From the NCBI GenBank assembly GCA_003427395.1, contig BFEA01000445.1:534028-556796 (forward strand): DNA of 22,769 bases, given 5' to 3'. Every line of letters begins with the position of its first letter. Positions within the stretch are counted from its first letter, which is position 1. Below the pieces are notes generated by a model that worked only from the letters and a program-made list of their open reading frames with translations, searched no databases and was not told the DNA's origin. This stretch comes from Chara braunii. Taxonomy: Eukaryota > Streptophyta > Charophyceae > Charales > Characeae. The translations under genes were made by a program, and so were the position numbers. Shown one piece after another: positions 17,795 through 22,769 of the stretch.

Positions 17795-17990
17795 CACAGG
17801 GACCCTGGACCCAGTTCCCAGCAGGTGCAGCTCCCCACCAATAGAAAGGAGCCATCAATCAGCAGAGACATGCTAATGGGTGATGCTCTTACCAACCTCA
17901 TTAGCAGACACTCCGCTCCTGAGATTTCGTCTGGAAAAAAAAAAAAAGAAAAAAAAAAAAAGAAAAAAAAAAAAGAAGAAGAAGAAGAAG
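17795..17990 (+). mobile_element. Short retroposon copy ending in an A-rich/GAA tract
   Basis: CAGGGACCCTGGACCCAGTT, GCAGGTGCAGCTCCCCACCA and ATAGAAAGGAGCC match the family. It ends in an A-rich tract from 17,935 that has evolved into a GAA microsatellite at 17,973-17,990. Confidence 0.55.
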
Positions 17991-18175
17991 GTTGTGACCC
18001 CTATGTTAGCTTTGCAGTTGAGGGAGTGGCGGTGCAAAACATGTGTGTTATCAGTGTGTTTTTAAACTTTTTTTTTTAAATGAATGAAACATCGCCGATG
18101 GGCGTGGGGGAGGTGCTGATAAGTGCAGACACCCCCTCCACGTACCCTGTTTGCGAAGGGCTCCAGTTTTTATAC

Positions 18176-18178
18176 TAT
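18176..18178. repeat. Left 3-bp target duplication (TAT)
   Basis: TAT directly flanks both ends of the 530-bp element (18,176-18,178 and 18,709-18,711). Confidence 0.6.
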
Positions 18179-18708
18179 GGGTCTCGTTAGACACTCCTAA
18201 AAGAATCCTAAAATTTTTAGGACGAGTCCTAAAGGATTTTTAGGATTTCGTGTGGCGTCGTTACACGCAATCCTAAAAATCATCTTTTAGGATTCGTCCT
18301 AAAAGGTCTCCCGCGGCCGGTTTTCATATGCATATACGCAGCCGCGTCGCCAATGTCCGTCCAATCCCCACCAACGGCTACCGTTTGTGGTCGTTGCCCG
18401 TGTCGACCCGCAGAAAATCGCTGATGTCCGACCAGTGACCCGACAGACCGCTTCTGCACCAGCAACTCCGTGTCGACGGTGCCATGCGCACGACGCAACG
18501 AGTCCGTGAAACGCGGGAATCCTAAATTTTTCAGTAGGTCAGGGGCTACTGGAAAATTTAGGACGATTTTGCCTGGGGAATCCTAAATCCTTTAGGACTC
18601 GTCCTAACGCCGTTTTCACATTTTCGATCTCAAAATTGGATTTAGGATTGCGTGCAACCAAGACGCAATCTTAAAAACAGGCACTTTTAGGAGTGTCTAA
18701 CGAGACCC
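18179..18708. mobile_element. 530-bp MITE with perfect 25-bp terminal repeats
   Basis: The ends start GGGTCTCGTTAGACACTCCT and are identical for 25 bp in inverted orientation (18,179-18,203 and 18,684-18,708). A 3-bp TAT flanks both sides, the duplication size of PIF/Harbinger and CACTA elements; the GGG start favours a Harbinger/Tourist relation. TCCTAAA or TTTAGGA occurs 14 times by my count, clustered towards both ends, as candidate transposase-binding subterminal repeats. The middle (about 18,308-18,515) is GC-rich and open on the minus strand for 72 codons, unlike the AT-rich arms, so it may be captured sequence. No transposase is present. Perfect ends suggest a recent insertion. Confidence 0.85.
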
Positions 18709-18711
18709 TAT

Positions 18712-19129
18712 GTGTTGTATTGTGAGGCAATAGCTGGCTCATAGAGCAAAGGTTGAGCATTTAAGAATGACATCAACTGTCCTCTTTCTTCTGGAATAAT
18801 ATGGTGATGTCTGCATAACAGTTTCCTTTCCTTTTTTTTTTTGTTAACAGGTCCTTATGGTCTTGGCTCCATATCCATTCCTGGGAGCGTCAGTCTGGTT
18901 CCTTTTTTTTGTTTTTTGGTTCCTATTCCGCCGGCAAGTCAGAATGAGCACATTACCATAATATACACCCATACATAACAATTTCCCTTTTTTTTTTTTT
19001 TTTTTTTTTTTTTCCAACATACATAACAGTTTCCTGCTCTGTCAAAAATTCTACTTGATGTCCTCATTCTTAGACTAGATCAAGTCCGAGATCCCCCCCC
19101 CCCCCCCCCCCCCCACCCTTCTCCGTGCG
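18712..19129. other. Non-genic stretch with poly-T and poly-C tracts
   Basis: A T26 tract (18,988-19,013) lies between two copies of CATACATAACARTTTCC (18,970-18,986 and 19,018-19,034), and a related CATAACAGTTTCC occurs at 18,815. A C22 run is at 19,093-19,114. No gene is seen. Confidence 0.6.
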
Positions 19130-19184
19130 CAATCTCAAGGCATACTCACAGCACAACTTTTTCTGCCATTTTCTCAATCTCACT
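19130..19184. repeat. Partial hairpin unit (left arm only)
   Basis: CAATCTCAAGGCATACTCAC continues into ACTTTTTCTGCC as in the full units that follow, but no right arm precedes the next unit. Confidence 0.55.
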
Positions 19185-19292
19185 GATCTCAGGGCATACT
19201 CACAGTAGATTTTTTTTCTGCCAATATCTGCAATTGCGGTCAGATAGATTTAAGAACATGCTACTGTGAGTATACCCTGGGTTGGCACACTC
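19185..19292. repeat. Hairpin unit 1
   Basis: Left arm CTCAGGGCATACTCACAGTAG (from 19,188; 21 bp, so given here as its core ATACTCACAGTAG) pairs with right arm CTACTGTGAGTATACCC from 19,261, followed by GGCACACTCATGAAC. The arm end is AGTAG/CTACT, where units 2 and 3 have the CAGCAG/CTGCTG type. Confidence 0.65.
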
Positions 19293-19345
19293 ATGAACCT
19301 GTTTTTAGTCACAGCAGGACATTTTCCCCCAATGTCCACTTGGCT

Positions 19346-19462
19346 GTGCTGAATCTCAGGGCATACTCACAGCAGAACTTTTTCTGCCAATTTCTGTAAC
19401 TGTTGTCATATACTTGAACTGTTGTCACTGCGCTGCTGTCAGTATGCCCTGAGTCGGCACAC
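19346..19462. repeat. Hairpin unit 2
   Basis: The left arm at 19,346-19,375 begins GTGCTGAATCTCAGGGCATA and the right arm at 19,433-19,462 begins CTGCTGTCAGTATGCCCTGA. They pair over about 30 bp. The loop holds AACTTTTTCTGCCAATTTCT, shared with unit 1. Confidence 0.7.
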
Positions 19463-19736
19463 TCATGAACTGTTCGAGTTGAGTTCGAGTTGAAACCCGA
19501 GGTGGAATCTCCTGTTCAATCCAGATGTGAGTTCACAGGAATTGGCTATGAGGGCTACACTAAGTCATAAAAATATTCGTGTTAATAATCAAATTATCGT
19601 TCGGCCTAGCTTTCAAGTTTCCAGTGGTGATCTTATTTCTATTCAACAAAATTGCAAGGCAACCATCAAACAAAATATAAGATATAAATCATATAACCGA
19701 ATTTTAAAAAACAACCCCCCCAATGTCAGCGTTGCT
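19463..19736. other. Spacer between hairpin units 2 and 3
   Basis: AT-rich; a short open frame at 19,527-19,790 has no recognisable motif. The last part CCCCCCAATGTC resembles the flank of unit 2 (CCCCCAATGTC at 19,326), so the repeated unit extends beyond the arms. Confidence 0.4.
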
Positions 19737-19854
19737 GTGCTGAATCTCAGGGCATACTCAGAGAGAGAGTGGCAATTTAGAAGTTGCTAAAAAAAGCAGA
19801 AAAAGGAAAAAGAAAAAAAAACTTGCTGCTGTGAGTATGCCCTGAGCCGGCACA
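19737..19854. repeat. Hairpin unit 3, A-rich loop
   Basis: The left arm from 19,737 (GTGCTGAATCTCAGGGCATA) pairs with the right arm CTGCTGTGAGTATGCCCTGA at 19,826 onwards. The loop is replaced by GAGAGAGAGTG and A-rich sequence, so it differs from units 1 and 2. Confidence 0.65.
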
Positions 19855-20599
19855 CTCATGGAACAGTTGGGCAAAAAAAAGGAAAAGAAAAAGGAAAAAA
19901 AAAAGACTTGTGCCCTGAGTGAACTAAGGCTGGAGTCTGAGCTTGGTCAGTGTTGTTGCCTTCCTCGTTCCCTCACTCTCCATTCTTTTGAGTGCAAGGC
20001 GCCGCGGCATGTGAGAAGATATGATAGGTCACAAGTTTTCACCAAATCATGCACGAAGTACGCAGGGCCCCCTTCGCCCCTTTCGCCCCTTCCCTGCTCC
20101 TTTCCCCCCCTCCCCCCTAATACAATCTTACCACTAACAGGCACCCTCCCTCGTACACTTAAAAAAATCCCCCCCCCCAGAATGCAGCTACTACCCTCAC
20201 CCCCCACTTATCCCCACCCGCACACCTACTCCCTAATCATAGCCCGCAGTATGGCAAGCCACATTATACACCCATGGCCTAGACACCTTTACCCTCCTCT
20301 ACGATACAACAGGCACCCGCATAAAACCGCCGCTACTACAAATACTGGCATTCATGCGCTACACCACGCAAACGCCAGCATACATGCTCTTGCCTCCTTC
20401 ACCTCTAGCCACCATTCTCCTCCTGCTCCCTCCTCGCACGAGCAAGTCAGCTCACGAACTGATCCTTGTACCTAGATTCGGTCTGGCACACCATAGTGAC
20501 CCGGGCGCTGTGCTTACGCTGTAAGCCTCCTGACACTACGCTGCGCGGCCACCTTCGTGCTAGTCCGCTTGATACCCCTGGTCGGTATTAGTAGGGTCT
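19855..20599. other. Pyrimidine-rich stretch, no assignable gene
   Basis: The plus strand is C-rich from 20,070 to 20,460, which leaves long frames open by composition alone. In one frame about 90 codons from 20,248 to the stop at 20,522-20,524 read smoothly (LYTHGLDTFTLLYDTTGTR, then ILAFMRYTTQTPAYMLLPP), but there is no start codon at its left edge and I recognise no family. Confidence 0.35.
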
Positions 20600-20815
20600 T
20601 TGGCCAACACGGGTGCGAGTGTGAGCGTAAGTGGGTTGTGTGTTGTGTGTGGGAGAGTGTTGACCTTAGACACTGCTGCTACTCAATGGGGGGTGGGGGA
20701 CAATGAAAAGGGAGGCGCAGCTACTGGCAAAATGCTCGGTCTTTGCGTTAGCAGGACCCCCACTGGCGCCCCCGACCCTGCACCTTTAACCACTAGAGCA
20801 AGGGGCAACATGTAA
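20600..20815 (+). CDS. Unidentified coding-like fragment
   Basis: A 71-codon frame with no ATG at its beginning (first usable codon TTG at 20,600) ends at TAA 20,813-20,815. Composition is Gly-, Ala-, Val- and Thr-rich (SGLCVVCGRVLTLDTAATQW, then ATGKMLGLCVSRTPTGAP and TTRARG). The spacing of W, ATG-x-x-LG and TTRARG recalls small beta-rich virion decoration proteins of tailed phages and relatives, but this is an impression of pattern, not an identification. It may be a relic of a larger gene. A second coding-like piece lies at 22,138. Confidence 0.25.
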   Translation: MANTGASVSVSGLCVVCGRVLTLDTAATQWGVGDNEKGGAATGKMLGLCVSRTPTGAPDPAPLTTRARGNM

Positions 20816-21060
20816 TATCCCCTCCACCGTGAGAGGTAGTCACTGCTGTTCGGTCCACGTTCCCCTCGATAGGGGAATGGTCCTGAGTGCTGGTCACACT
20901 GACGTAGGATAGTAGAGATAGGGGGTGCGCTAGGAGTATTGATGTGAGGATGGGATGGGAAGGTAGCCTCGTTCCCTCAGGACGACCATGGCTGACCGCT
21001 CCTGGTGATCAATGTGTGCCTAGTAACGGGCCTCTGAAAAAAAAAAAAGGAGAAAACTAC
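20816..21060. other. Non-genic stretch
   Basis: No feature supported. It ends in a short A-run (21,038-21,048) next to the following inverted-repeat element. Confidence 0.4.
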
Positions 21061-21222
21061 GGCGCAGTCAGGGTTTGAGTTTGTAATTGCACTTGAGGCA
21101 AAAGGGCCGGTAATGCTGAATGTATGTGACGTACGTTTCGGGTCCGGTGGGGTCGCGTGGGGGTGTGTTGTATTCGCGGGATTGCCTGAAGTGCAATTAC
21201 AAACTGTTTTCGTGACTGCGCC
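21061..21222. mobile_element. 162-bp element with 40-bp terminal inverted repeats
   Basis: The left end GGCGCAGTCAGGGTTTGAGT (from 21,061) and the reverse complement of the right end (21,183-21,222), beginning GGCGCAGTCACGAAAACAGT, agree at most of 40 positions and share TTTGTAATTGCACTT. Pairing may extend a few bases outward (AACTACGG against AACTTCGG). No target duplication is clear. It is a small MITE or a foldback. Confidence 0.6.
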
Positions 21223-21358
21223 GAAGTTACCCCCCCCAAAAAAGAGAGGTAGCAATGCTTGCAGGCATCACCTCTATATAGCCGTAGGAGAATGTTGGTA
21301 GTGAAAGGCGAAATAATTTGAGAGAAGAATATAGTGTAGTTTTTCCTTAAAAAAAAAA

Positions 21359-21736
21359 GGGATAATTTGCAAAATAACCCCAGAAGTTGAGATATATGCC
21401 AAAATGCCCCTAAAAGATGTGGGTAGAGCGGGATGCAACTCTGACAAAAAAAATATTTTGTGAAACACCCCTGGCGTCGGTTGGACCCCCATCTTTGCAA
21501 TATACCCCTACCGGGTACCGTCCAACTTTGCCAAATGCCCCACTCCTAGGCGCTATTGCAAAAGGCCAAGGCCCAAATGGGGAGGTTCAGATTGCAAAGT
21601 TGCACACCCGCCTGACAGGGGCACAACACAAAGCTATGGGCCCAAAAGGGCATTCCGCTCTACCCACATGTTTCAGGGGCATTCTGGCATATGTCTCATA
21701 TATCTCAACTTTTGGGGGTATTTTGCAAATTATCCC
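21359..21736. mobile_element. 378-bp element with about 78-bp terminal inverted repeats (MULE-like MITE)
   Basis: The left arm 21,359-21,436 (GGGATAATTTGCAAAATAAC ... GGGTAGAGCGGGATGC) is matched by the right arm 21,650-21,736 in inverted orientation (GGGATAATTTGCAAAATACC ... GGGTAGAGCGGAATGC), which carries an extra 9 bp. Long arms are typical of Mutator-like MITEs. A motif of the type TTTGCNAAATNCCCC recurs at least four times, in the arms and the centre. Both flanks are A-rich, so a target duplication cannot be defined. There is no coding capacity. Confidence 0.75.
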
Positions 21737-21794
21737 CCCAAAAAAAGGGGAAAAAAAGAAAAGACAGAAAATATAGAAATAGCATGAGGGAAGT

Positions 21795-21866
21795 CATCGG
21801 GTAGCTCAGTTGGTAACGCACAACAGTAACATTCAGGATGTCATGGGTTCAAGGCCTGTTCACCTC
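21795..21866 (+). repeat. tRNA-like unit
   Basis: TAGCTCAGTTGGT (21,802) is a near-perfect A box and GGGTTCAAGGCC (21,845) a good B box, 43 bp apart as in a tRNA. Flanking GCATGAG (21,782) and CTCATGC (21,864) could close an outer stem. The anticodon arm is not convincing, so this is probably a tRNA-derived SINE head or a dead tRNA gene. Confidence 0.45.
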
Positions 21867-22137
21867 ATGCGCCTTACTGGGCATACTTGGGTTCCGCTGT
21901 GGAGGGGTAGCGCCGCGTTTCAGCCTGTGACAGGGGCCCACACCGATGTGAGGCGTGTACTGAGACTGCTGATGTTCGTAGGAGGTGGGGAATGGAGGGG
22001 AGGCACAGAGACTGCACCAGATGGCATGGCCCCTGACGCTACCGGGCCTGACCCCTGGCCGGTATGGCCTCCCAGCTGTAGCAGGTATCCCTTTTTTTCG
22101 GCGGCGGGGGGGGGTGAAGCAGGTATCGCAGCGGTAG
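21867..22137. other. Stretch without assignable gene
   Basis: Mixed composition with T- and G-runs near 22,091-22,114. Frames on both strands are open but overlap and show no family. Confidence 0.4.
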
Positions 22138-22329
22138 GTGGATGCGGCCCCCCACATGTTCCTTGTTGTAGGCATGACCATGGATGTGGCTGCCAACGGC
22201 ATGCAGACCCATATCACACTAAGTCTTACAGACCCTGAACCTAGACATCTACTAGCCTACATGCAGGCCCTGGACAGTCATTACCAACCAAATATCTACC
22301 AAAACCGTTCCAGGTCCAGTGGGCACTAA
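22138..22329 (+). CDS. Unidentified coding-like fragment
   Basis: Sixty-three codons follow a TAG at 22,135; the frame begins with GTG at 22,138 and ends at TAA 22,327-22,329. The segment FLVVGMTMDVAANGMQTHIT then LSLTDPEP has alternating hydrophobic residues as in a beta-barrel, and resembles in style the C-terminal part of phage baseplate or late-control proteins. This is not an identification. Upstream coding is lost or lies in other frames. Confidence 0.25.
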   Translation: MDAAPHMFLVVGMTMDVAANGMQTHITLSLTDPEPRHLLAYMQALDSHYQPNIYQNRSRSSGH

Positions 22330-22669
22330 GCTTGCTAGCAAATGCCTACCAGCCTCTACCAACTTCTCCTTACCTCCCTGCCTGCTACAGTACCCGCTGG
22401 CTGGTACAATACCCCCAACCAACGCGTCCCTCCTGCAACCTTCTTATCCTGTCCCTGGCCGTTCCCTTACTACGCCTTCGCCGCTGTCCGCGGCACAGCC
22501 ACACAACATGGCCAACATAATTAGCACATGGAAACAGACTTGGACCCAGGCAACCACGCGACGCACATTCTTTCAGTTACCCCCCAACTCCGAATCTTTG
22601 TGAAATTTTCACCACTGTGACACCACAAAATGCAACTGGGTACAGTGCGGCAGTGCCTGCCCCGTGAAC
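22330..22669. other. Stretch without assignable gene
   Basis: C-rich, with several overlapping open frames of similar length and no recognisable motif. Confidence 0.4.
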
Positions 22670-22748
22670 GTGACCGGCCGGTCACCGGGGCCAAAATCCG
22701 TGAACGGCCGTTCACGGGTTTTCCTGCCACGTGGGTGCCCCTAGGGGC
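22670..22748. repeat. Cluster of perfect palindromes
   Basis: Within 79 bp are GTGACCGGCCGGTCAC (22,670-22,685), CCGTGAACGGCCGTTCACGG (22,698-22,717, with AAAA/TTTT beyond one mismatch on each side), CCACGTGG (22,727-22,734, a G-box core) and GCCCCTAGGGGC (22,737-22,748). They could be regulatory sites or the subterminal region of a transposon continuing past the window. Confidence 0.75.
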
Positions 22749-22769
22749 GAGATCGGGGCGGGAGGGGGG

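Noticed and set aside
19858-20475. 205-codon plus-strand frame starting with KKKEKKKEKKK
   Set aside because: Low-complexity lysine then proline-rich sequence, explained by A-rich and C-rich composition.
21795-21866. Functional tRNA gene
   Set aside because: A and B boxes are good, but the anticodon arm and acceptor stem do not fold in standard register.

Overview
The window looks like gene-poor, repeat-dense nuclear DNA from a eukaryote, most likely a green plant or streptophyte alga. The main coding content is the wreckage of plant-type L1 LINEs: ORF1 with a CCHC knuckle, and ORF2 with an APE endonuclease, a reverse transcriptase and a C-terminal zf-RVT zinc finger. Around these lie short retroposons, MITE-like inverted-repeat elements, tRNA-derived units and homopolymer tracts. 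I see no intact host gene. Scattered single Ns are frequent up to about position 13,391 and absent after it, so the left part is a lower-quality consensus.

Layout. Positions 1-660 hold an inverted repeat and a tRNA-like unit. A 5'-truncated LINE starts near 665 and breaks at 1060 at the poly-T end of a minus-strand short retroposon. The missing rest of that LINE ORF2 resumes near 5975, only a few codons later by comparison with the second LINE, so about 4.9 kb appears to have built up inside it. That 4.9 kb contains a nested 177-180/507-bp tandem repeat (1201-2870), a 929-bp inverted-repeat element (3179-4107), a 121-bp direct repeat, a 269-bp insertion that begins with a hammerhead ribozyme (4326-4594), and two copies of a 136-bp tRNA-like unit. 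The LINE 3' UTR is broken at 6848-6885 by an exact Nextera mate-pair junction adapter, which is a library artefact.

The second LINE runs from about 8.76 kb to 16,688: ORF1, endonuclease, reverse transcriptase, then a 738-bp hAT-like element with a perfect 8-bp target duplication, then the zf-RVT tail. All its frames are broken by stops and frameshifts. Both LINE copies end in the same 47-bp tail with a small hairpin. From 16.7 to 22.8 kb come further short retroposon copies, a 530-bp MITE with perfect 25-bp ends, three covarying hairpin units, two more inverted-repeat elements, a tRNA-like unit, two unidentified coding-like fragments, and a cluster of perfect palindromes at the right edge.

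The most interesting item is the 269-bp insertion. It has a recognisable minimal type I hammerhead core at its 5' end, 10-12 bp target duplications, and an uninserted paralogous site 121 bp upstream that shows the empty state.
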